From assembly GCA_034429745.1 (NCBI GenBank), contig DAOUFY010000002.1:1-9268 (forward strand): a DNA stretch of 9,268 nucleotides, in the 5' to 3' direction. A program made the position numbers and the translations under genes. This DNA is from JBAXBF01 sp034429745. GTDB lineage: Bacteria > Chloroflexota > Anaerolineae > Anaerolineales > DRKV01. Under the pieces are notes generated by a model. It made no database searches and had not been told where the DNA came from. It saw nothing but the letters and a program-made list of their open reading frames with translations. Below are positions 1 through 7,054 of this stretch, piece after piece (position 1 is the first letter of the stretch; each line of letters starts with the position of its first letter).

Positions 1-71
1 TGGAAAAACAAGAAATTTACATCAGAAAAAATAAAATTTTGTATAATAGTTATAAGGAGGACCTGCCATGA
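1..71 (+). CDS. Possible 3' tail of an upstream gene (partial)
   Basis: One frame (codons from position 3) stays open through 22 sense codons from the left edge and ends with TGA at 69-71. The predicted tail contains EIYIRKNKILYNSYKEDLP, a hydrophilic run like an ordinary protein C-terminus. The stop overlaps the ATG of the next gene as ATGA, the classic layout for translational coupling. The protein is not recognisable from so few residues. A chance open frame of this length in AT-rich DNA is quite possible, and the same bases also read as a promoter, so the call is weak. Confidence 0.35.
   Translation, partial: EKQEIYIRKNKILYNSYKEDLP
42..47 (+). promoter_or_regulatory. Candidate -10 box upstream of the epimerase gene
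   Basis: A perfect TATAAT lies 20 bp upstream of the ATG at 68. The best -35-like match is TTTACA at 16-21, but the 20-bp spacer is longer than the preferred 16-18 bp. Transcription would start near 53-55, putting the Shine-Dalgarno sequence at the very 5' end of the mRNA. That makes this either an unusually short leader or a chance match inside the tail of an upstream gene. Confidence 0.35.
54..60 (+). promoter_or_regulatory. Strong ribosome binding site of the epimerase gene
   Basis: AAGGAGG is a near-perfect anti-16S match, spaced 7 bases from the ATG at 68. It fixes that start codon. It is the strongest Shine-Dalgarno sequence in front of any gene in the window. Confidence 0.85.
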
Positions 72-994
72 AGATAATACTATTTGGCGGTAGCGGTTTA
101 ATAGGTAAAGCAGTTGGTACTTCGCTTCACCAAAATCAAAACGAGATTATCATACTGACACGCAGCCCTCAAAAATACACATCATCTCCCCAATATCATT
201 ATGAATATTGGGATGGAAAGACAACACAAGATATTGAACACTGGTTCAATGGAAAATACATGGTTATTAATTTAGCAGGTGAAAATCTAGCGGGCAGTAA
301 CCTGTTCGACATGCATTGGTCAAAGGAACGGAAAAAGGCAATTCTTGAAAGCCGCTTAAATGCAGGAAAGGTTATTACAGAAGCAGTTTACTCTGCGTCA
401 GAAAAACCGACCTTAGTTATCCAAGCTTCAGCTATCGGTTATTATGGTTCTAGCTTATCGGGTAAAATGTTTACTGAAGAAAGCCCGCCTGGAGATGATT
501 TTTTAGCTCATGTCTGTGCACAATGGGAAAATTCGACTGCAGACATCGAAAAGTTAGGAATTCGACGGGTTATTACAAGAATAGGGATTGTCCTCAGCGC
601 TCAAGGAGGAGCTTTGCCCAAACAAGTTCTTCCATTTAAGCTTTTCCTTGGGGGAACAATTGGCAGCGGCCAGCAATGGTACTCATGGATCCATATTCAA
701 GATGTAGTCAATGCGATAAAATTTATCATCTCTAACCAACAAATGTCTGGGGTGTACAATCTTTGTTCTCCCAATCCTGTTACCAATAAAGAATTCACTA
801 AGATTTTATCTAAAGTACTTAAACGCCCGGCATTCTTTTCAATACCAGCATTTTTCTTGGACCGACTCATAGGTGAATCTTCACTCCTCTTAACAAAAGG
901 ACAAAGAGTACATCCTAAACGATTATTAGAAGATGGATTTTCTTTCCAATTTTTTGACTTAGGTGCAGCGTTACGCAATACACTCAAAACTTAG
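68..994 (+). CDS. TIGR01777-family epimerase-like SDR protein (YfcH/SDR39U1 type)
   Basis: This 308-residue protein matches the usual family length of about 300. The N-terminus has a Rossmann NAD(P)-binding glycine motif, GGSGLIG (residues 7-13, GxxGxxG spacing). It is followed by the family hallmarks INLAGENLAG, SAIGYYG (about 121-127), RIGIVLS..GGALP, and GSGQQWYSWIHIQDV. The C-terminal part (NLCSPNPVTNKEF, then VHPKRLLEDGFSF) matches the DUF1731 domain typical of these proteins. The fold is that of extended short-chain dehydrogenases (nucleotide-sugar epimerase-like), acting in the cytoplasm. The true substrate of the bacterial family is not established, so 'epimerase' is only a fold-based label. 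The start is fixed by AAGGAGG 7 bases upstream. The next gene begins 10 bp after the stop, suggesting an operon. Confidence 0.95.
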   Translation: MKIILFGGSGLIGKAVGTSLHQNQNEIIILTRSPQKYTSSPQYHYEYWDGKTTQDIEHWFNGKYMVINLAGENLAGSNLFDMHWSKERKKAILESRLNAGKVITEAVYSASEKPTLVIQASAIGYYGSSLSGKMFTEESPPGDDFLAHVCAQWENSTADIEKLGIRRVITRIGIVLSAQGGALPKQVLPFKLFLGGTIGSGQQWYSWIHIQDVVNAIKFIISNQQMSGVYNLCSPNPVTNKEFTKILSKVLKRPAFFSIPAFFLDRLIGESSLLLTKGQRVHPKRLLEDGFSFQFFDLGAALRNTLKT

Positions 995-1004
995 TGAGGA
1001 CTTC

Positions 1005-1520
1005 ATGCAATCAATCAATATAATAATTATTATTGCAGGTATATTGTTGCTCATCATGGGTAGAAAATTATACTGGTTATCCGTCGGAGCAATCGGATTC
1101 TTATTAGGCTATTACATAGCCACGCGTTTCTTTTCCATCGGAGAAAGTTGGATTAATCTTCTTATAGCGATCATATCTGGCTTTACCTTAGCTTTCATTA
1201 TCTATTATTTTCAACGATTTGCTATAGCATTGGCAGGTTTAGTAATTGGCACATATATTGTTATCTTACTTCTGGATTATTTAAAGACCCCACATAACTC
1301 CTTTTACTGGATAGCAATTGCTATAGGAGCATTTCTGGGAATCATTTTTGGTATTGTCCTTTTTGATTGGACTCTTATTTTGCTATCTTCACTTACTGGT
1401 GCTTTTTTGATCATTCAGAATTTGCCTTTTTCACTGCCGGCTTTCCTAATGGCAATAGCTTTCGTACTCTTATTTCTATTAGGCGTTTTCATTCAATCGA
1501 AATTTATGGGACACCACTAA
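1005..1520 (+). CDS. Multi-helix membrane protein, DUF4203/TMEM198-like
   Basis: This 171-residue protein is almost entirely hydrophobic. About seven membrane helices can be drawn (roughly residues 3-18, 23-39, 48-68, 72-91, 100-119, 121-138 and 144-164), separated by short loops carrying the few charges (R20, K21, R41, R71, K94, K166). The Gly- and aromatic-rich stretch GRKLYWLSVGAIGFLLGYY and the seven-helix plan resemble the DUF4203 (TMEM198/TM7SF3-like) family, an assignment made by eye. No catalytic motif is visible and the function is unknown. The ATG at 1005 is preferred over an in-frame GTG at 963: it has GAGGA at 996-1000 just upstream, the GTG has no ribosome site, and the GTG would overlap the previous gene by 32 bp. 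It lies 10 bp after the epimerase gene and is probably co-transcribed with it. Confidence 0.85.
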   Translation: MQSINIIIIIAGILLLIMGRKLYWLSVGAIGFLLGYYIATRFFSIGESWINLLIAIISGFTLAFIIYYFQRFAIALAGLVIGTYIVILLLDYLKTPHNSFYWIAIAIGAFLGIIFGIVLFDWTLILLSSLTGAFLIIQNLPFSLPAFLMAIAFVLLFLLGVFIQSKFMGHH

Positions 1521-1533
1521 AGGATATTTAGGA

Positions 1534-1539
1534 TATAAT
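1534..1539 (+). promoter_or_regulatory. Possible -10 box in the gap before the FW lipoprotein gene
   Basis: The 59-bp gap after the membrane-protein gene contains a perfect TATAAT 40 bp upstream of the lipoprotein ATG. No good -35 hexamer lies 16-18 bp further upstream, and no terminator hairpin is seen in the gap. It could start an internal transcript for the lipoprotein and STAND genes, or be chance in AT-rich DNA. Confidence 0.35.
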
Positions 1540-1579
1540 TCATCAAAGTGAAAAAACATTTTATAGAGGATTACAAGAA

Positions 1580-2308
1580 ATGAAAATACAAAATCCAATG
1601 GGTTTATTACTAATAAGTATGCTGATGGTTCTTTCTATAGTTATCCTATCTGCTTGTGGAAAATCAACTCCACAACCAACAATAATGCCTGAAACAGTAT
1701 TGACTGAAATCGCATTTCAGGTAAGTGCGGGTTTGACCCAAACCGCGGTAGCTAAACCTACACCTACAATTGAAACTCCGCCTACCCCAACTGAAGCTAT
1801 TCAACAAGAAACTCCTACCCTTTCAATTGCCACCCTCGAAAGCAGCAATCAGCCTGCCGCACAAGAACCTCCTCCAACTGAGGCTATCCAAGCGCAACCA
1901 ACAAGTCAGTCGGATTGTACTTATCGTGCTGAACTTTATTACGAATCAATAAAAGATGGTACGATGATTGAAGAAAACAAAACATTCACGAGAGTCTGGG
2001 ATTTTAAGAACGTTGGTACATGTACCTGGCCCGTAGGGACATATCTGCGCTTCATTGGAGGAGATATTATGGGAGCAGATTCAGTTCAAATCATTGTAAA
2101 TGAGAAACCAATACCTCCGGGTGGCAGGGTTAGAGCTGAAACACTATTGAAAGTACCAAACTTAACAGCCGGTGTCTTCACACAGCCCGTTCAAGGAAGT
2201 TGGATGCTTGCCACACCTGATGGGCACCTTTTTGGGTTGGGAGCTGATGGTAAAGGCTACATGTGGACAAAAATCGTTGCTTGCTATAAAAAGGGATGTA
2301 AAGAATAA
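1580..2308 (+). CDS. Lipoprotein with C-terminal NBR1-type FW (four-tryptophan) domain
   Basis: This 242-residue protein starts with a lipoprotein signal peptide: a hydrophobic stretch (about residues 8-23), then the lipobox LSAC with the lipidated cysteine at 26. A Pro/Thr/Gln-rich linker (about 27-112) probably spans the cell wall or surface layer. The C-terminal domain (about 113-235) has FW-domain features: RVWDFKNVGTCTWPVG with W140 and W150, the turn PIPPGGRV, then GSWMLATPDGHLFG with W208, and MW229TKIVA. FW domains are known from eukaryotic NBR1 and are frequent in Chloroflexota surface proteins. They form an immunoglobulin-like binding fold, and the ligand here cannot be predicted. 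C113, C148, C235 and C240 could form disulfides outside the membrane. AGAGGA at 1565-1570 sits 9 bases before the ATG. The STAND gene begins 6 bp after the stop, so the two are very likely co-expressed. Confidence 0.95.
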   Translation: MKIQNPMGLLLISMLMVLSIVILSACGKSTPQPTIMPETVLTEIAFQVSAGLTQTAVAKPTPTIETPPTPTEAIQQETPTLSIATLESSNQPAAQEPPPTEAIQAQPTSQSDCTYRAELYYESIKDGTMIEENKTFTRVWDFKNVGTCTWPVGTYLRFIGGDIMGADSVQIIVNEKPIPPGGRVRAETLLKVPNLTAGVFTQPVQGSWMLATPDGHLFGLGADGKGYMWTKIVACYKKGCKE

Positions 2309-2314
2309 TTTGTC

Positions 2315-5300
2315 ATGAACTTTGATGAAGGCAAAAGGATTGTCCTTGCCTTATTAAAACGTAAAGGCAAGGCAAAAAATAGTGAAATTCTTCAAGCCTT
2401 GAATGGAGATGAGGATTTATTTCACTTAATAAGGGAAGACCTCATCTTTAACGATCTCGCTGAAGATAAAAAAGGGGTAGGATTAGTTTTTATTCCTTCT
2501 GCTACAAACCAAACCCTTCTTCAAGATAAAGCTGATGAAAAGGAAGAGCCCTTCCCAACAAATACTTCAAGGTCTTTTGAGAAAGATACCTCTCCTTCAA
2601 AGACGGAAAAAAGGACAAATCGTCCCTCTGATATTGACATTGCCAAAGACGATGAAGACGAAAATCTTTGGAAAAAATGTGATCCTTGGTTAAGTGAACA
2701 CGACGATGAAGATGACATTTGGGGATCTTCTAAAAAGAAAAAGCGAAATATCTTTGACGATGAAGATGACCCCTTTAAAAAGCAAGAAAAAATTCATTCC
2801 CGAATGACTGATAATGTTATAACCCGCCGCAGATCCCTCAGAGACGATGATATCAATATAAGTGATGAGGATGAAGATGGCTATGATGAAGATGATAATG
2901 ATGAAGATGATAATGATGAAAATGATAATATTAGGGATAAATTTTTAAATTCCAAAGGCGAAAAACCATGGGAATTATTCCAAATTCCAATGGAAGAATC
3001 CACTGTTAAAAAGATAAATCTAGTCTATGATATTAATGAAATTCAACTTCACCCTCTCGCATTCAGAATTCAAAAAGATTTGTCTGACAAGGGTTACCGA
3101 GTTTGGATAAATAAAAAACAAGTTGCTGGTGATGAGGTTCTCATTCCGCTTATAACACCTGGTAGCATAAAACGTCCCAACGGTTCTAACTTAAATGACC
3201 TCATTCTAGCTAGAAGCAATCATTTTCTAATTCTTCCTCTCATCGTTTCACCTTACCCTTTTCCCTTAAATATTTACAGGCTTGGTTGGATAAATATTCA
3301 AGATTGGCAAAACCCAATCCTTTATCAAAACTTACTAAATCAATGCATACAAGCAATCGAACAATATAAAGAGTTTGATAGTCCTTATGAGGAATTATTT
3401 AACTTCCTGAAACCATTAGATTTCGGAGCAGAAGCTTCCGCTTTAGCTTTAGATTTTACCGGGAGAGAATGGTTGTATGAAGAATTTGACGATTGGGTCT
3501 CACAAGAAGACTCTCGAATTTTCATTATCACTGGCAATCTGGGAGGAGGCAAATCAGCCATTATATCTCAATTAGCCATTAAACATCCTCTAAGCGGAGC
3601 ATATTTCTTTTGCCGAAACCAATGGTATTCTACATTAGACGCAACTTCATTGATCACAACACTATCAGCTCAATTGCTCTCTCAATTTACTGAGTTCAAA
3701 GATTCTCTGCAGCAAAGCACCTTTTATCAAAATATCCATTTATCCTCATCTTCCTTGAAATTTTCTGATGTCCCATTAGAAACCCTACTTCATTCTTTGA
3801 TCCTCCAACCTCTCGCTCAAGTACGCGGAGATACTCCGCTATTGTTATTCATTGATGACCTTCACCTAGCAGATCAGCAAATCATCCAAGAAAAAAACAT
3901 TATTAGACTACTCAAGGATAACATTGCTTTTTTCCCAAATTATGTAAAATTTATCTTTAGCTGCTCAAAAGAAGCGAAATTAACCGACACCTTCAATAAA
4001 TATAACCCTACAGTTTGTAACTTATCCCGAGATGAAAACTATGTTGATATAAATCTCTATTTAGAGAATAATTTCAGTGTTTACCCTCTGTACGATATGC
4101 TAACGGATAAAGAAGTTGAACCAAAAGACATGGTTAAACTCATTATCCGCAAAAGCCGAGGTAATTTTCTTCATGCAAAACAATTAGTAGCTGCTATCCT
4201 ATGGAAAATTGCCGAAATAGATAAACCAGAATCTTTTCCAGACAGCTTATATGATATATATCTTGGTTATTTTAATCTCACCTTTTCAAATGGTGACTAT
4301 GGCTTTATGCGAATGTTACTAGAAGTGCTGTTGGCTTCTTACGAACCATTATCAGCTTCTCAATTAGCTGAATTCCTCAACAGCGACATCTCCACAGTAG
4401 AAGATCATTTATTAAAAGTTATCTTCTTTTTCCCCCTTCGGGATGGTAAATATCAAATTGCCCATTCCTCTATAAGCGATTGGCTTTCTGGTAAAACCAC
4501 CCCTAATCATCCGTATATAATCAACCTCGTTGATGGTCATAAACGTATTCTAGAACATATTCAAGCCAAAATATTTACCGCTTCACCTCCTAATGAATAT
4601 GCTTTATTTTATGCAATACATCATTTTTTAGCAATAAAAGATTATAATTCTGTAATAAACTTATTAAATAATTATGATTATATTCGGATAAAAATAGAAA
4701 ATGGGTACTTCCGCAATCTGCTTGAGGATTTTAGTTTTGTTATTAAGATTTTTTCTTCAATGGTAAATTCAAGAGAAATCCGTGAGCCAATTATACAATG
4801 GTTAAAATTGCTGCAAGCAATTCTAAAATCTTCAGAACGTTCCTTCAAACAAAATATATCTCAATTAGCCAACAATTTAACCGGCCGCTGTCTTGTCTTT
4901 ACTCGCTTCGATTTTGATAATATTCCCCAAAAATTGTTATCACAAATTCGAGAAAAAACTAAAGAGCCCTGGTTGCGTCCACTGCTTCCAACGCTTACTC
5001 CCCCTGGAGGTGTTTTAATAAATGTTTTGAGGGGTCATCAAGGCAAGATTAATGCTTTAGTTTTAACTCCCGACAGTAAGAAAATTATTACTGGTGCTGA
5101 TGATACAACTATTAGAGTTTGGGACCTTGAGCGGGGTTCACAGATCTTTCTCTTCACCAAACACACAAAAAAAATCAATGCTTTAGCTGTTAACACAGAT
5201 AACACAATCTGCGTTTCCGCTTCTAACGATAAGTACCTTCACGTTTGGGATCTTATTCAAGGCAAATGCGTTGCCACTCTAGCTGGACATACCTCCTATA

Positions 5301-7054
5301 TAAATTCAGTTGTAATCACTCCCACTGGAACTAATGCAATTTCCGCATCGAGTGATAATACCATAAAAATTTGGGACTTATCAGCCCCTTTCACAAGTGC
5401 AGTACCTGACAGTACACGATTAATCAATACTTTATATGGACATACTGATAGTGTTGAAAAAGTTCTTCTTTCACCAGACGGACGGAAAATTATTTCATCT
5501 TCAAACGATAAAACTATTCGGGGATGGAGTCTTACAACCGGAGAATTACTGTACACCATTAGAGGCCACAAATCCATTATTAACTTGTTGTATATTACGT
5601 CCAACAATCGTTTTATAATTTCAAGCTCAATCGAAGATTATGCATTGAAAATATGGGATATCGAAGATGGAAACCTAGTTTCCATTATTCGTGGGCACAC
5701 TGGACCAATCACCGCGTTGGCCGTTTCTCCAGACAGTAAGTGGATAATCACCGGCTCAGCGGACAAAACGATTAAAATTTGGATGATACCACCTGGTTTA
5801 GAGTACGCAAAAAACTTTCAACCTCTAGAACTTTTCACCCTAAAAGGTCATCAAAATTACATCCGTTCATTAGCTATTCTTTACAACCGCAAATTGCTTA
5901 TATCCACTGCTGCGGATAAAATGATTAAAATATGGCACCTCGAAACAGGTAAAGAAATACGAACTCTTCAAAGTGACACTGAAGGATATCATAGTATTTT
6001 TGTTAGCTTAGATAATAAACGCCTCATTACCCCGGCTTTTGATAACACTGTAAAAATATGGGACATTTCTTATGGATTGGAAGTCGGCTTAAGCAAAGAT
6101 ATTCAAATTAACATTGAGCCGGCTCATACTAATGATATCAACGCAATTGTTATTTCTCAAAACGGCAATCATGTTATTACTGCATCAGGAGATGGTCGTT
6201 GTAAATGTTGGAAACTAAATAATATTTCTCCATTAATATACCCGCTAAAAACTACCAATGATGTTGAATCTCATATACTCACAGAAACTTTATCTTTCAA
6301 CAATCACGCATCATCTGTATATTCTGCAGTTATTACTCCCGATGGAAAACATTGTGTCTCTGCAGGTTACGGTATTCACCTCTGGAACTTAATGGAAGGC
6401 ACAGAAATTCGCGCATTTGGTCAAAATGAATGGATTTTTGCTATTGCCATAACACCTGATGGTAAATGGATTATTTCCGGTTCAAGTGAGCACACACTAA
6501 AGATTTGGGAACTCTCTTCAGGCAAATCGCTAGGTTCTCTTGGCGATTATCGTGAAGCTGCCAGTTGGATTACAAGCCTTGTCGTTATGCCTGATGGTAG
6601 AAGAGTAGTTTCCGCAGGAATAGACAAAACCATAAAAATATGGGATTTGCATTCTGGCAGAGAAATACAAGCAATACGTGCCCATCAAGACCAAATTAAT
6701 TCCTTATGTCTTTCTTCTGATGGCAAATTATTATTTTCTGCTTCTAATGATAAAACGATCAAAATTTGGAAAACTGAACAATGGAATGAAGTAGCCACCC
6801 TAAAAGGGCACCTTTCAAGTGTTCGTTCAATAGCAGTATCACGGTCCAACCAATATTTAGTATCTGCTTCTGAAGATGGAGTTTTAATATTGTGGGAATT
6901 AAGCAATTACACTTCAGTAGTAAAAACATCCACATTTGATAGATTTTATGCAGTTGCCATTACTCCTCATGCAGAATATATCTTAGCGGGAGGTTACTCT
7001 GGAAGGCTGCATATCTATCATCCCGAAAATATTAATACTCTTCCTAAAAACTAA
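2315..7054 (+). CDS. Giant STAND-type NTPase: winged-helix-like, acidic linker, TIR-like domain, P-loop NTPase, WD40 array
   Basis: This 1579-residue protein has no signal peptide or membrane helix, so it is cytoplasmic. Residues 1-66 look like a small winged-helix or adaptor domain. Residues 67-231 are highly charged and low-complexity. Residues 232-350 resemble a degenerate TIR domain (INLVYDINE, GYRVWINKKQVAGDEVL, ARSNHFLILPLIVSPYPFPL, YRLGWINIQDW) but lack the WCxxE-type catalytic glutamate region, so NADase activity is doubtful. The NTPase begins near 373 (DFTGREWLYEEFDDWV). It has Walker A GNLGGGKS (407-414), Walker B LLLFIDDLH (509-517), a GNFLHAKQLV motif and a HSSISDWLSG segment (from 717), all typical of NACHT/STAND-WD40 proteins. 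A helical spacer follows, then 15 WD40-like units (907-1579). STAND proteins act as ligand-triggered switches that oligomerise; roles include signalling and antiphage defence. The ligand and output are unknown. There is no clear ribosome site, so translation is probably coupled to the lipoprotein 6 bp upstream. Confidence 0.93.
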   Translation: MNFDEGKRIVLALLKRKGKAKNSEILQALNGDEDLFHLIREDLIFNDLAEDKKGVGLVFIPSATNQTLLQDKADEKEEPFPTNTSRSFEKDTSPSKTEKRTNRPSDIDIAKDDEDENLWKKCDPWLSEHDDEDDIWGSSKKKKRNIFDDEDDPFKKQEKIHSRMTDNVITRRRSLRDDDINISDEDEDGYDEDDNDEDDNDENDNIRDKFLNSKGEKPWELFQIPMEESTVKKINLVYDINEIQLHPLAFRIQKDLSDKGYRVWINKKQVAGDEVLIPLITPGSIKRPNGSNLNDLILARSNHFLILPLIVSPYPFPLNIYRLGWINIQDWQNPILYQNLLNQCIQAIEQYKEFDSPYEELFNFLKPLDFGAEASALALDFTGREWLYEEFDDWVSQEDSRIFIITGNLGGGKSAIISQLAIKHPLSGAYFFCRNQWYSTLDATSLITTLSAQLLSQFTEFKDSLQQSTFYQNIHLSSSSLKFSDVPLETLLHSLILQPLAQVRGDTPLLLFIDDLHLADQQIIQEKNIIRLLKDNIAFFPNYVKFIFSCSKEAKLTDTFNKYNPTVCNLSRDENYVDINLYLENNFSVYPLYDMLTDKEVEPKDMVKLIIRKSRGNFLHAKQLVAAILWKIAEIDKPESFPDSLYDIYLGYFNLTFSNGDYGFMRMLLEVLLASYEPLSASQLAEFLNSDISTVEDHLLKVIFFFPLRDGKYQIAHSSISDWLSGKTTPNHPYIINLVDGHKRILEHIQAKIFTASPPNEYALFYAIHHFLAIKDYNSVINLLNNYDYIRIKIENGYFRNLLEDFSFVIKIFSSMVNSREIREPIIQWLKLLQAILKSSERSFKQNISQLANNLTGRCLVFTRFDFDNIPQKLLSQIREKTKEPWLRPLLPTLTPPGGVLINVLRGHQGKINALVLTPDSKKIITGADDTTIRVWDLERGSQIFLFTKHTKKINALAVNTDNTICVSASNDKYLHVWDLIQGKCVATLAGHTSYINSVVITPTGTNAISASSDNTIKIWDLSAPFTSAVPDSTRLINTLYGHTDSVEKVLLSPDGRKIISSSNDKTIRGWSLTTGELLYTIRGHKSIINLLYITSNNRFIISSSIEDYALKIWDIEDGNLVSIIRGHTGPITALAVSPDSKWIITGSADKTIKIWMIPPGLEYAKNFQPLELFTLKGHQNYIRSLAILYNRKLLISTAADKMIKIWHLETGKEIRTLQSDTEGYHSIFVSLDNKRLITPAFDNTVKIWDISYGLEVGLSKDIQINIEPAHTNDINAIVISQNGNHVITASGDGRCKCWKLNNISPLIYPLKTTNDVESHILTETLSFNNHASSVYSAVITPDGKHCVSAGYGIHLWNLMEGTEIRAFGQNEWIFAIAITPDGKWIISGSSEHTLKIWELSSGKSLGSLGDYREAASWITSLVVMPDGRRVVSAGIDKTIKIWDLHSGREIQAIRAHQDQINSLCLSSDGKLLFSASNDKTIKIWKTEQWNEVATLKGHLSSVRSIAVSRSNQYLVSASEDGVLILWELSNYTSVVKTSTFDRFYAVAITPHAEYILAGGYSGRLHIYHPENINTLPKN
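2870..2929 (+). repeat. In-frame 15-bp tandem repeat encoding the acidic tract
   Basis: Four consecutive 15-mers with consensus GATGAAGATGATAAT lie at 2870-2884, 2885-2899, 2900-2914 and 2915-2929. The second and third are identical, the fourth differs at one base and the first at three. They encode DEDGY-DEDDN-DEDDN-DENDN (residues 186-205) in the linker of the giant protein. The unit length is a multiple of three, so copy-number change would lengthen or shorten the linker without breaking the frame. Confidence 0.92.
5033..7051 (+). repeat. Array of 15 WD40-like units in the giant protein
   Basis: Units begin near residues 907, 949, 991, 1042, 1084, 1127, 1178, 1220, 1270, 1330, 1369, 1410, 1456, 1498 and 1540. 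Most carry the GH (or AH/KH/NH) start and a WD or W-x ending such as DKTIKIWDL. Several are extended by insertions (units 3, 6, 8 and 9, about 50-60 residues instead of 42). Units 8, 11, 12 and 15 lack the GH pair, and unit 15 ends HIYHP rather than with tryptophan. The number fits two stacked seven-bladed propellers plus a divergent closing unit (inference). The array acts as the presumed sensor or protein-binding part. Confidence 0.9.

Noticed and set aside
697..987. Minus-strand 96-codon open frame inside the epimerase gene
   Set aside because: It is antisense to a well-supported conserved protein, and its translation shows no recognisable domain.
963..1004. GTG start extending the membrane protein by 14 residues
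   Set aside because: It has no ribosome site, overlaps the epimerase gene by 32 bp, and adds a charged stretch not expected before the first helix. The ATG at 1005 has GAGGA just upstream.
5296..5607. Minus-strand 103-codon open frame inside the WD40 region
   Set aside because: It is a shadow of the repeat-coding strand with no family features. The same applies to the minus-strand frames at 2521-2718 and 6685-6906 and the plus-strand frames at 1770-1952 and 5436-5618.
5033..7051. WD40 repeats as a recombining DNA repeat or CRISPR-like array
   Set aside because: Units are conserved only at protein level, vary from 39 to 60 codons, and the spacing reflects protein blades rather than DNA repeats.
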